Below, piece by piece: positions 10,264 to 18,137 of a stretch of 64,000 nucleotides of DNA; the first letter of the stretch is position 1, and each line of letters begins with the position of its first letter. The translations under genes and the position numbers were made by a program. The DNA is from Streptomyces violaceorubidus. Lineage in GTDB: Bacteria > Actinomycetota > Actinomycetes > Streptomycetales > Streptomycetaceae. The stretch is taken from the NCBI RefSeq assembly GCF_000717995.1, contig NZ_JODM01000025.1, forward strand, positions 62,001-126,000, in the 5' to 3' direction. The notes under the pieces were generated by a model that was given only the letters and a program-made list of their open reading frames with translations, did no database searches and was not told where the DNA came from.

Positions 10264-11190
10264 GTGCTGGGTCCCGTGATTCTCGCCGCGTCGCGCAGCG
10301 ACCGGATGCGTCGTCTCGTCTCGGCCGCGCCCGTGACCAAGCCGGTCGTCGACCGGTTCATCCCCGGCGAGACGGTCGACCAGATCGTGCCGATCATCCG
10401 GGAGCTCACCGATCAGGGCCTGGAACTGACGATGGACGTCGTCGGCGAGGACATCACCACCCCCGCGCAGGCCGAGGCCGCCCGCGACGCGTACCTGGAG
10501 CTGATCGACCGGCTCAAGCCGCTCGACCTCGGCACCCGCGCCGAGATGTCGGTGAAGCTGTCGATGTTCGGCCAGGCGCTGGACGGCGGCCACGACATGG
10601 CGCTCGAGAACGTCCGCCCGGTCGTCGAGGCCGCCGCCGAGATCGGCACCACGGTCACCCTCGACGCCGAGGACCACACCACCCTCGACTCGATGTTCGC
10701 CATCCACGAGGAGCTGCGGAAGGACTTCCCGCAGACCGGCTGCGTCATCCAGGCCTACCTCTTCCGCACCGAGGCCGACGCGCGCCGGCTCGCCGACAGC
10801 GGCTCTCGCGTACGGTTGGTGAAGGGCGCCTACAAGGAGCCCGCCGAGGTCGCGTACCAGCAGCGCCACGAGATCGACAAGGCGTACGTCCGCATCCTGC
10901 GCACGCTGATGGAGGGCGAGGGCTACCCGATGATCGGGTCCCACGACCCGCGCCTGATCTCCATCGGCCAGGAGCTGGCCCGCACGGCCGGACGCAAGCT
11001 CGACGAGTACGAGTTCCAGATGCTGTACGGCATCCGGGGCGAGGAGCACCTGCGGCTCGCCGCCGAGGGCCACCGCATGCGCGTCTACACCGCCTACGGC
11101 ACCGACTGGTACGGCTACTTCATGCGCCGTCTGGCGGAGAAGCCGGCCAACCTCCGGTTCTTCGCCCGCTCGATGGTCAGCAAGGGCTGA
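10264..11190 (+). CDS. Proline dehydrogenase (monofunctional)
   Basis: FAD enzyme that oxidises proline to pyrroline-5-carboxylate, passing electrons to the membrane quinone pool. The 308-residue protein covers the PRODH barrel with VRLVKGAYKEPAEVAYQ, the GSHDPRLI segment and FQMLYGIRGEEH near the end. GTG at 10264 is chosen because GGAGGT lies 5 bases before it; the frame extends 20 codons further upstream without a site. The P5C dehydrogenase gene follows 46 bases downstream, so the two-step proline-to-glutamate route is one unit. Confidence 0.93.
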   Translation: MLGPVILAASRSDRMRRLVSAAPVTKPVVDRFIPGETVDQIVPIIRELTDQGLELTMDVVGEDITTPAQAEAARDAYLELIDRLKPLDLGTRAEMSVKLSMFGQALDGGHDMALENVRPVVEAAAEIGTTVTLDAEDHTTLDSMFAIHEELRKDFPQTGCVIQAYLFRTEADARRLADSGSRVRLVKGAYKEPAEVAYQQRHEIDKAYVRILRTLMEGEGYPMIGSHDPRLISIGQELARTAGRKLDEYEFQMLYGIRGEEHLRLAAEGHRMRVYTAYGTDWYGYFMRRLAEKPANLRFFARSMVSKG

Positions 11191-11236
11191 GCCCACCCGC
11201 TCGCAAGACCGCTCAGTTAAAGGAGTTACGGAACCC

Positions 11237-12877
11237 ATGGACGCTGTGACCCAGGTCCCCACCCCCGTCAACGAGCCGGTGCACGGCTACGCGCCCGGTT
11301 CCCCGGAGCGGGCTCGACTCGAAGAGAAGCTCCGTCACCTCGCCGACAACCCCTTCGACCTGCCCTGCACCATCGGCGGTGTGAAGCGGATGGGCGGCGG
11401 TGAGCGCTTCGACGTCGTGCAGCCGCACAACCACAAGGCGCGCCTGGGCACCTACGCCAACGCCACCCGGCAGGACGCCCAGGACGCGATCGACGCCGCC
11501 CTGGCCGCCGCCCCCGCGTGGCGCGCGATGTCCTTCGACGACCGCGCGGCGATCATCCTGCGCGCCGCCGAGCTGCTGTCGGGTCCCTGGCGCGAGACCA
11601 TCGCCGCCTCCACCATGCTCGGCCAGTCCAAGACCGCCCAGCAGGCCGAGATCGACAGCCCCTGCGAGCTGGTCGACTTCTGGCGCTTCAACGTCCACTA
11701 CGCGCGAGGCATCCTGGCCGAGCAGCCCCCGGCCAACTCCCCGGGCGTGTGGAACCGCATGGACCACCGCCCGCTGGAGGGCTTCGTCTACGCGATCACG
11801 CCGTTCAACTTCAGCGCGATCGCGGCCAACCTGCCCACCGCCCCCGCCCTGATGGGCAACGTGGTGGTCTGGAAGCCGTCCCCGACGCAGACCCACGCCG
11901 CCGTGCTGCTCATGCAGCTCCTGGAGGAGGCCGGGCTGCCCAAGGGCGTCATCAACCTGGTCACCGGCGACGGCATCGCGGTCTCCGAGGTCGCCCTGGA
12001 GCACCGGGACCTCGCGGGCATCCACTTCACCGGCTCGACCAAGACCTTCCAGCACCTGTGGAAGACGGTCGGCAACAACATCGAGAAGTACCGCACCTAC
12101 CCGCGCCTGGTCGGCGAGACCGGCGGCAAGGACTTCCTGGTCGCCCACCCGAGCGCCGACCGCGCCGTGCTCAAGACCGCGCTGACCCGCGGTGCCTTCG
12201 AGTACCAGGGCCAGAAGTGCAGCGCCACCTCGCGCGCGTACATCCCGGCGTCCATCTGGAACGACGGGTTCAAGGAGGAGTTCGCCGCCGAGGTCGACTA
12301 CCTCACCATGGGTGACGTCACCGACCTGTCGAACTTCATCGGCGCCGTCATCGACGAGCGGTCCTTCGCCAAGAACAAGGCCGCCATCGACCGCGCCAAG
12401 GCGGACGAGACCTGCACCATCGTCGCGGGCGGCTCCTACGACGACTCCGTCGGCTACTTCGTCCGCCCGACGGTCGTGGAGTGCACCGACCCGGAGAACG
12501 AGGTCTTCCGCACCGAGTACTTCGGCCCCTTCCTCGCCGTGTACGTCTACGACGACAGCGCCGACGACGCCTACGACACGATGCTGACCCAGATGGAGTC
12601 GGTGTCGGACTACGCGCTCACCGGCTCGGTCATCGCGGGCGACCGCGCGGCGGCGGCCTACACGATGGAGAAGCTGCGCTACGCGGCCGGCAACTTCTAC
12701 ATCAACGACAAGTCGACCGGCGCCGTCGTCGGCCAGCAGCCCTTCGGCGGCGGCCGTGCCTCCGGCACCAACGACAAGGCGGGCGCCCCGCAGAACCTGA
12801 TGCGCTGGACGCTGACCCGCGCCATCAAGGAGACGCTGGTCCCGCCGACCGACTACACCTACCCGCACATGGGCTGA
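11237..12877 (+). CDS. pruA: 1-pyrroline-5-carboxylate dehydrogenase
   Basis: NAD-dependent aldehyde dehydrogenase that makes glutamate from pyrroline-5-carboxylate. The 546-residue length is typical of the free-standing enzyme. It shows GETGGKDFLVAHP, the catalytic cysteine in GAFEYQGQKCSATSRAY and the terminal FGGGRASGTNDKAG loop. An AAAGGAG site lies upstream. Cotranscribed with proline dehydrogenase and closed by the strong terminator at 12893-12936. Confidence 0.95.
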   Translation: MDAVTQVPTPVNEPVHGYAPGSPERARLEEKLRHLADNPFDLPCTIGGVKRMGGGERFDVVQPHNHKARLGTYANATRQDAQDAIDAALAAAPAWRAMSFDDRAAIILRAAELLSGPWRETIAASTMLGQSKTAQQAEIDSPCELVDFWRFNVHYARGILAEQPPANSPGVWNRMDHRPLEGFVYAITPFNFSAIAANLPTAPALMGNVVVWKPSPTQTHAAVLLMQLLEEAGLPKGVINLVTGDGIAVSEVALEHRDLAGIHFTGSTKTFQHLWKTVGNNIEKYRTYPRLVGETGGKDFLVAHPSADRAVLKTALTRGAFEYQGQKCSATSRAYIPASIWNDGFKEEFAAEVDYLTMGDVTDLSNFIGAVIDERSFAKNKAAIDRAKADETCTIVAGGSYDDSVGYFVRPTVVECTDPENEVFRTEYFGPFLAVYVYDDSADDAYDTMLTQMESVSDYALTGSVIAGDRAAAAYTMEKLRYAAGNFYINDKSTGAVVGQQPFGGGRASGTNDKAGAPQNLMRWTLTRAIKETLVPPTDYTYPHMG

Positions 12878-12892
12878 CACCCGCGTGCGCAG

Positions 12893-12936
12893 CGCCCGGC
12901 GGGCCAGGTCGACCGACCTGGCCCGCCGGGCGTTTT
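12893..12936 (+). terminator. Terminator of the proline operon
   Basis: Perfect 18-bp stem (CGCCCGGCGGGCCAGGTC and its complement), GACC loop, then TTTT. Confidence 0.9.
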
Positions 12937-13185
12937 CGCAGGTCGGGGCGGTGTGAGCGAAGGCACTGTCTCAGATAGTAGGAAGTCCGAGTAATTGTGG
13001 AGACAGACGCGGTGCGCTCCCTTACTTTTGTAGGAGCCGAACGTCCCGCTCGATCGAGCGAATGGCGGTCGTGAGCCCGTGCCCGTGGCAGGCAACCCCT
13101 GCGGCACCGTGCTCCCCGCCCCTTCCGGCCCTACGCAATCCCCTTTCTCCGCACCCCGTGTGCTGTGCCGAAGGAGTCGATTCCC
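12937..13185. other. Leader region before the 43-residue protein
   Basis: About 250 bases without a gene. It is locally AT-richer (GAGTAATTGTGG; CCCTTACTTTTGTAGGAG) and holds a 14-base perfect palindrome CGCTCGATCGAGCG at 13047-13060. Probably promoter and 5' leader of the small gene that follows. Confidence 0.4.
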
Positions 13186-13317
13186 ATGGCCGAGACCACC
13201 GTCCGCCGCCGAGTCCGCCACCTCTCCCGTACCAGCGACTCCGACCGCAAGAACGCCGCGGCCGCCCTCCAGCGCTCCCTCGACCGCAGGGACAACGGCG
13301 GCGCCACCGGCCACTGA
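13186..13317 (+). CDS. Small basic protein, 43 residues, unknown function
   Basis: MAETTVRRRVRHLSRTSDSD followed by a short Ala/Arg-rich helix and a Gly-rich end. AAGGAG lies 9 bases before the ATG, and GC-rich third positions support coding. Highly basic and hydrophilic, with no membrane segment; an RNA- or DNA-contacting role is possible but only a guess. It stands alone between the proline operon and leuB, with a long leader of its own. From memory, a similar short gene sits in this position in S. coelicolor. Confidence 0.75.
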   Translation: MAETTVRRRVRHLSRTSDSDRKNAAAALQRSLDRRDNGGATGH

Positions 13318-13391
13318 GCCGCGCGGACGACCTGGCGTCCGCATGGCGGACGCCTCATGTCATCCCGTGGGACGAGCGGTAGGGTGCCGAC

Positions 13392-14435
13392 ATGTCTCGC
13401 AGCCTCAATCTCGCAGTGATTCCCGGTGACGGCATCGGCCAGGAGGTCGTGGCCGAGGGTCTCAAGGTCCTCTCCGCCGTCCTTCCGCAGGATGTGAAGC
13501 TGGAGACCAAGGAATTCGATTTCGGCGCCCGGCGCTACCACGCCACCGGTGAGACCCTCACCGACGCCGACCTCGACGCCCTCAAGGCGCACGACGCCAT
13601 CCTGCTCGGCGCGATCGGCGACCCGTCGGTGCCGTCCGGCGTGCTGGAGCGCGGCTTCCTGCTCAAGCTCCGCTTCGCCTTCGACCACCACGTCAACCTG
13701 CGGCCGAGCAAGCTCCTGCCCGGTGTCGCCACGCCGCTCGCCGGTCAGCCCGAGATCGACTTCGTCGTGGTCCGGGAGGGCACCGAGGGCCCGTACACGG
13801 GCAACGGCGGCACCATCCGCAAGGGCACCGAGCACGAGGTCGCCACCGAGGTCTCCGTCAACACGGCCTACGGCGTCGAGCGCGTCGTCCGCGACGCCTT
13901 CGCCCGGGCCCAGGCCCGCCCCCGCAAGAAGCTCACGCTGGTCCACAAGAACAACGTGCTGACCTTCGCGGGACACCTGTGGACCAACGTCTTCAACAAG
14001 GTGGCCGCCGAGTACCCCGAGGTCACCACCGACTACATCCACGTCGACGCCGCGACCATCTTCCTGGTCACCGACCCGGCCCGCTTCGACGTGATCGTCA
14101 CCGACAACCTGTTCGGCGACATCATCACCGACCTCGCCGCGGCCGTCTCCGGCGGCATCGGCGTTGCCGCCAGCGGGAACATCAACCCGTCCGGCGACTT
14201 CCCCTCGATGTTCGAGCCGGTGCACGGCTCCGCGCCCGACATCGCCGGCCAGGGCAAGGCCGACCCCACCGCCACGGTCCTGTCCGTCGCCCTGCTGCTG
14301 CGCCACCTCGGCCACGAGGACGAGGCGGTCCGGATCGAGGAAGCCGTCTCCGTGGACCTCGGCGAGCGCGGCGGCCTGCCCGCCCGGAGCACCTCCGAGA
14401 TCGGCGACGCACTCGCCGTACGAGTAGCCGGCTGA
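13392..14435 (+). CDS. leuB: 3-isopropylmalate dehydrogenase
   Basis: NAD-dependent oxidative decarboxylation of 3-isopropylmalate, third step of leucine synthesis. 347 residues, the shorter actinobacterial type. It shows [12 protein letters not shown] at the start, the substrate arginines in [19 protein letters not shown], and the NAD-binding end [18 protein letters not shown]. The ribosome site is weak (TAGGGTG). A terminator follows at 14465. Unlinked here from leuCD, which lie 36 kb away. Confidence 0.95.
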   Translation: MSRSLNLAVIPGDGIGQEVVAEGLKVLSAVLPQDVKLETKEFDFGARRYHATGETLTDADLDALKAHDAILLGAIGDPSVPSGVLERGFLLKLRFAFDHHVNLRPSKLLPGVATPLAGQPEIDFVVVREGTEGPYTGNGGTIRKGTEHEVATEVSVNTAYGVERVVRDAFARAQARPRKKLTLVHKNNVLTFAGHLWTNVFNKVAAEYPEVTTDYIHVDAATIFLVTDPARFDVIVTDNLFGDIITDLAAAVSGGIGVAASGNINPSGDFPSMFEPVHGSAPDIAGQGKADPTATVLSVALLLRHLGHEDEAVRIEEAVSVDLGERGGLPARSTSEIGDALAVRVAG

Positions 14436-14464
14436 CGCCGGCGCACTCGAAACCCAACCTTTCG

Positions 14465-14506
14465 AAGCCGCCGGGTCCGACAAGCAAGGCACCCGGCGGC
14501 TTTCTC
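14465..14506 (+). terminator. Terminator of leuB
   Basis: AAGCCGCCGGGT / ACCCGGCGGCTT, a perfect 12-bp stem with a 14-base loop, followed by a T-rich stretch (TTTCTCCT). Confidence 0.85.
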
Positions 14507-14555
14507 CTGCGTCCGCCAGGTGCGACCATCGAACCCTGGGCCGCATTCACCCCGC

Positions 14556-14584
14556 TTCACCCGTCGTGGGCCGCGCGCGATAAT
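14556..14584 (+). promoter_or_regulatory. Probable ilvE promoter
   Basis: TTCACC, 17-base spacer, GATAAT, about 110 bases before the ilvE start. A reasonable match to the vegetative sigma consensus and the only such pair in this gap. Confidence 0.45.
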
Positions 14585-14696
14585 CGAACGCGAAGCCGCG
14601 ACCCGAGGGAATGCACGGACGTCCACGCACCGGCCACCGGCCGTACGGGCGTGACCGCGGCCCGTCACAACACACACCGGTGAAGGACAGCCACCC

Positions 14697-15785
14697 ATGA
14701 CGACGCCCACGATCGAGCTCAAGCCCTCCGCCAACCCGCTCTCGGACTCCGAGCGCGCGGCGATTCTGGCCAACCCCGGGTTCGGCCGCCACTTCACCGA
14801 CCACATGGTGACGATCAAGTGGACCGAGGGCCGCGGCTGGCACGACGGCCAACTCGTGCCGTACGCCCCGCTCTCCCTCGACCCGGCCACCATGGTCCTG
14901 CACTACGCGCAGGAGATCTTCGAGGGGCTGAAGGCCTACCGGCGGCCCGACGGCTCCGTCGCCACCTTCCGCCCGGAGAAGAACGGCGCCCGCTTCCAGG
15001 CGTCCTCGCGCCGCCTGGGGATGCCCGAGCTTCCGGTCGACACCTTCATCGAGGCCTGCGACGCGCTGGTCGGGCAGGACGAGAAGTGGGTCCCGGCGCA
15101 CGGCGGCGAGGAGTCGCTCTACCTGCGCCCCTTCATGATCGCCACCGAGGTCGGCCTGGGCGTCAAGCCGGCCAACGAGTACCTCTTCCTCGTCATCGCC
15201 TCCCCGGCCGGCGCCTACTTCCCGGGCGGCGTCAAGCCGGTGTCCATCTGGGTCTCCGAGGACCGCGTCCGCGCCGTCCCAGGCGGCATGGGCGACGCCA
15301 AGACCGGCGGCAACTACGCGGCCTCCCTGCTCGCCCAGGCCGAGGCCGCCGCCAAGGGCTGCGACCAGGTCTGCTACCTCGACGCCATCGAGCGCAAGTG
15401 GGTCGAGGAACTGGGCGGCATGAACCTGTACTTCGTGTACGGGAACAAGATCATCACGCCCACTCTCACCGGCTCCATCCTGGAGGGCGTGACCCGCGAC
15501 TCCCTGCTCACCGTCGCCCGCGACCTCGGCTACGAGGCCGAGGAGGGCCGCGTCTCGGTCGACCAGTGGCAGCGCGACTCGGAGAACGGCACCCTCACCG
15601 AGGTCTTCGCCTGCGGTACGGCGGCCGTGATCACCCCCGTCGGCACGGTCAAGCGGTCCGGTGCCGAGTGGCAGCAGAGCGGGGGCGAGACGGGCGAGGT
15701 GACGCAGCGGCTGCGGGACGCGCTGCTGGACATCCAGCGGGGCACGGTCGCGGACGTGCACGGGTGGATGCACACGCTGGCCTGA
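14697..15785 (+). CDS. ilvE: Branched-chain amino acid aminotransferase
   Basis: PLP enzyme for the last step of Val, Leu and Ile synthesis, and in streptomycetes also for making branched acyl-CoA primers by the reverse reaction. The 362-residue length fits the type II bacterial/eukaryotic BCAT. The catalytic lysine is in GGMGDAKTGGNYAAS; the PLP phosphate-binding end reads LTEVFACGTAAVITPVG. A GAAGGAC site precedes the ATG. Single-gene unit between the leuB terminator and a convergent permease. Confidence 0.95.
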   Translation: MTTPTIELKPSANPLSDSERAAILANPGFGRHFTDHMVTIKWTEGRGWHDGQLVPYAPLSLDPATMVLHYAQEIFEGLKAYRRPDGSVATFRPEKNGARFQASSRRLGMPELPVDTFIEACDALVGQDEKWVPAHGGEESLYLRPFMIATEVGLGVKPANEYLFLVIASPAGAYFPGGVKPVSIWVSEDRVRAVPGGMGDAKTGGNYAASLLAQAEAAAKGCDQVCYLDAIERKWVEELGGMNLYFVYGNKIITPTLTGSILEGVTRDSLLTVARDLGYEAEEGRVSVDQWQRDSENGTLTEVFACGTAAVITPVGTVKRSGAEWQQSGGETGEVTQRLRDALLDIQRGTVADVHGWMHTLA

Positions 15786-15822
15786 GCTGTGGGGCGCGGG
15801 GGCGGGGCCGCTGGGGCTCCCG

Positions 15823-15881
15823 CCCCCAGATCCCCGCTTCGGCCTGAACGGCCCCGTCCTCAAGAGCCGGACGGGCTGAGT
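15823..15881. repeat. Dispersed intergenic repeat, copy 2
   Basis: Second copy of the element at 6620-6681, again between convergent genes and again supplying the stop codon of the minus-strand gene (ending LSPSGS). The two copies share GCCGGACGGGCTGAGT and CCTGAACGG exactly and differ by a few substitutions and short indels. Confidence 0.75.
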
Positions 15882-17290
15882 TCGTCGACCCCGGCCTCCT
15901 CCGGCAAGGCGGCCCGGGGCCGCGGCGACAGCACGTACACCACCCCGCCCACCAGTCCCGACAGCAGGAAGCTGCAGTCCACCCCGCCGGTGAGGGACAG
16001 CAGCGGACCCTCGTACGACGGCAGCGACACCGCCAGCACGCCGACCGCCGCGCCCACCGCCCAGGCGGCCGTCGCGGGGACGTTCCAGCCGGAGCGGTAC
16101 CAGTAGATCCCGCCCCGCGCCCGGCGGTTGAAGACCTGGAGGGCGTCCGCGTCGTAGACGCCGCCGCAGCGCACCGCGCCGATCATCGTGATGACCGCCC
16201 ACGGGGTGCCGATCGCCGTCAGCAGCAGCACGAAGGACGTCATCGCCGACTGCGCCTGCCAGGCGTAGTGCCCGGCGAAGACACAGACCGTGGCGACGAC
16301 GGCGACGGTGCAGGTGGCGCGGGCCCGGGAGGCGCGCGGCAGGATGGCGTCCAGGTCCAGGCCCATCGAGTACAGCATCAGCCCCGCGTTGCCGACCGAG
16401 CCCGCCGAGGCGGCGAGCAGCAGCGGGACCAGGTACCAGGCGGGGGCGGCGTCGACCAGCGGGCCCGCGTAGTCCAGGGCGGCGCGGGCGGCGTACGCCG
16501 TGAAGGTGCCGAAGAGCTGCGGGACCAGCAGGCCCAGCGTCAGGCCCAGCCAGGTGGCGTGCAGCACCCGGCGGGAGGAGAAGCGGACCGGGGAGATGTA
16601 GCGGGTGTAGTCGCCGAGCAGCGTGATGAAGGCGATCGGCCCGGACAGTCCCGCGGCGACGGCGGCCAGCAGCCACGTCGGCCAGAAGCCGGCCAGCAGA
16701 TACCCGCCCGCCTCCGGCAGCGCGGCGGTGGTGAAATCGGGGGCGTAGGCGATCACGCCGAGGACCAGCAGCGCCGTCATGCCGTAGGCCAGCACCCGGG
16801 ACATGGCCAGCAGCACCCGGTAGCCGTAGACCGCGCCCGCGACGGTCGCGGCGGCCAGCAGGCCGTAGACGACGGCGTACGTCGCACCGCCCCGCGGCAG
16901 GCCGAAGAGCCGTCCCAGCACGCCCGCCATCACGTCCCCGCCGATCCACACGGTCAGCGCGGTGTAGCCGAGGGCCAGCAGCAGTCCGACCACCGAGCCG
17001 ACCAGCCGTCCGCGCACGCCGAACTGGGCGCCGGAGGACGTGGACAGGTTGGTGCCGGTGCGCAGGGAGATCAGGGCCAGCGGGGCCGTGAACACCGTGC
17101 CGACGACCGTCCCCGCGACCACCGAACCCACCGACGCCCACCAGCCGAGGCCGAAGGACGGCGGCAGCCAACCGAAGACGATCACGCCCAGACAGAGGTT
17201 GGACCCCAGCAGGATCGAGACCAGGTCCCGGGGACCGCTGGTGCGCTCCGCCTCGGGGATGGTGTCGACTCCGCGCTGTTCTATCGGCAT
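15860..17290 (-). CDS. NCS1-type purine/cytosine/allantoin permease
   Basis: 476-residue membrane transporter with about 12 hydrophobic segments and the NCS1 signature region (LLGSNLCLGVIVFGWLPPSF near the start; GDYTRYISPVRFSSRRV in the middle). NCS1 proteins import nucleobases, allantoin or hydantoins by cation symport. ATG at 17290 is preceded by AAGGAG; a longer in-frame reading upstream crosses the divergent ureAB gene and is rejected. Divergent from the urease-like operon, so it may bring in a nitrogen compound handled there; the substrate cannot be read from sequence. Confidence 0.88.
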   Translation of the reverse strand: MPIEQRGVDTIPEAERTSGPRDLVSILLGSNLCLGVIVFGWLPPSFGLGWWASVGSVVAGTVVGTVFTAPLALISLRTGTNLSTSSGAQFGVRGRLVGSVVGLLLALGYTALTVWIGGDVMAGVLGRLFGLPRGGATYAVVYGLLAAATVAGAVYGYRVLLAMSRVLAYGMTALLVLGVIAYAPDFTTAALPEAGGYLLAGFWPTWLLAAVAAGLSGPIAFITLLGDYTRYISPVRFSSRRVLHATWLGLTLGLLVPQLFGTFTAYAARAALDYAGPLVDAAPAWYLVPLLLAASAGSVGNAGLMLYSMGLDLDAILPRASRARATCTVAVVATVCVFAGHYAWQAQSAMTSFVLLLTAIGTPWAVITMIGAVRCGGVYDADALQVFNRRARGGIYWYRSGWNVPATAAWAVGAAVGVLAVSLPSYEGPLLSLTGGVDCSFLLSGLVGGVVYVLSPRPRAALPEEAGVDELSPSGS

Positions 17291-17407
17291 GGCTGGTCTC
17301 CTTCGACGGCCGCCGGGATGTTTAGAGCGACGTTCAATGTGACGTCTGCCCGTACCGCTCGTCAACGGTTCACGTACGTCTATTTGGCGCTTAGAGTGAT
17401 GGGTGTC

Positions 17408-17426
17408 ATTTGAGTGGTACTCAAAT
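17408..17426. promoter_or_regulatory. Palindromic operator before ureAB
   Basis: ATTTGAGT-GGT-ACTCAAAT, a perfect 8-3-8 inverted repeat 28 bases before the ureAB start in a divergent promoter region. AT-rich against its surroundings. No regulator gene is immediately adjacent; the TetR gene at the operon's end is one candidate. Confidence 0.55.
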
Positions 17427-17453
17427 TGTGGCTGGATGAGGAGGTGTCGCGGC

Positions 17454-18137
17454 GTGAGACTGACCCCCACGGAACGGGATCGGCTGCTGCTCTTCGGGGC
17501 GGCCGAGCTGGCCCGCGCCCGCCGGGCCCGCGGGCTCAGGCTGAACGTGCCGGAGGCGACCGCGCTGATCGCGGACACCGTGTGCGAGGCCGCCCGCGAC
17601 GGGGTGCGCCTCGCGGAGGCCGTCGAGCGCGCCCGGTCCGTGCTCGGTCCGGACGACGTCCTGCCCGGCGTCGCGGACGTGGTCACCGAGGTGCACGTGG
17701 AGGCCGTCTTCGACGACGGCTCCCGCCTCGCGGTCGTCACCGACCCCGTCGGGGGCGGCGGGCTCGGCGCCGACGCCCCCGGCGGCCTGCTGCCGGGCCC
17801 CGGACACGCCGAACCCGAGGCGGCGGTGCGGATCCCGGTCACCAACACCGCGACCGTGCCCGTCTCCGTGACCTCCCACTTCCACTTCTTCGAGGCCAAC
17901 CCGCGCCTGGACTTCGACCGCGGGCGGGCCTACGGCATGCGCCTGGCCGTGCCCGCCGGGTCCTCGGTCCGCTTCGGACCCGGCGAACGCGTCGAGGTGG
18001 GGCTCGTGCCGATCGGCGGCGCGCGCGTCGTCATCGGATTCGCCGGGCTCGTCGACGGCCCGCTGGACGCGCCGGGCGCCCGGGAGGAGGCCCTGCGCCG
18101 GGCCGCCGCCTGCGGATATCTGGGAGCACACCGATGA
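17454..18137 (+). CDS. ureAB: Urease gamma-beta fusion subunit
   Basis: 227 residues joining a UreA-type domain (LTPTERDRLLLFGAAELARARRARG; LNVPEATALIADTVCEAARDG) to a UreB-type domain (VTNTATVPVSVTSHFHFFEANPRLDFDR). Such fusions occur in several bacteria, including streptomycetes. GTG at 17454 has GAGGAGGT 8 bases before it. The stop overlaps the ureC start (ATGA), so the two products are made together. Structural scaffold only; the active site is in the partner. No ureE, F, G or D gene is within the window, so nickel insertion would need products made elsewhere. Confidence 0.9.
   Translation: MRLTPTERDRLLLFGAAELARARRARGLRLNVPEATALIADTVCEAARDGVRLAEAVERARSVLGPDDVLPGVADVVTEVHVEAVFDDGSRLAVVTDPVGGGGLGADAPGGLLPGPGHAEPEAAVRIPVTNTATVPVSVTSHFHFFEANPRLDFDRGRAYGMRLAVPAGSSVRFGPGERVEVGLVPIGGARVVIGFAGLVDGPLDAPGAREEALRRAAACGYLGAHR

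Noticed and set aside
15860..17899. 679-residue reading of the NCS1 permease
   Set aside because: The first 203 residues are antisense to ureAB and the promoter; ATG 17290 has an AAGGAG site and begins the conserved protein.
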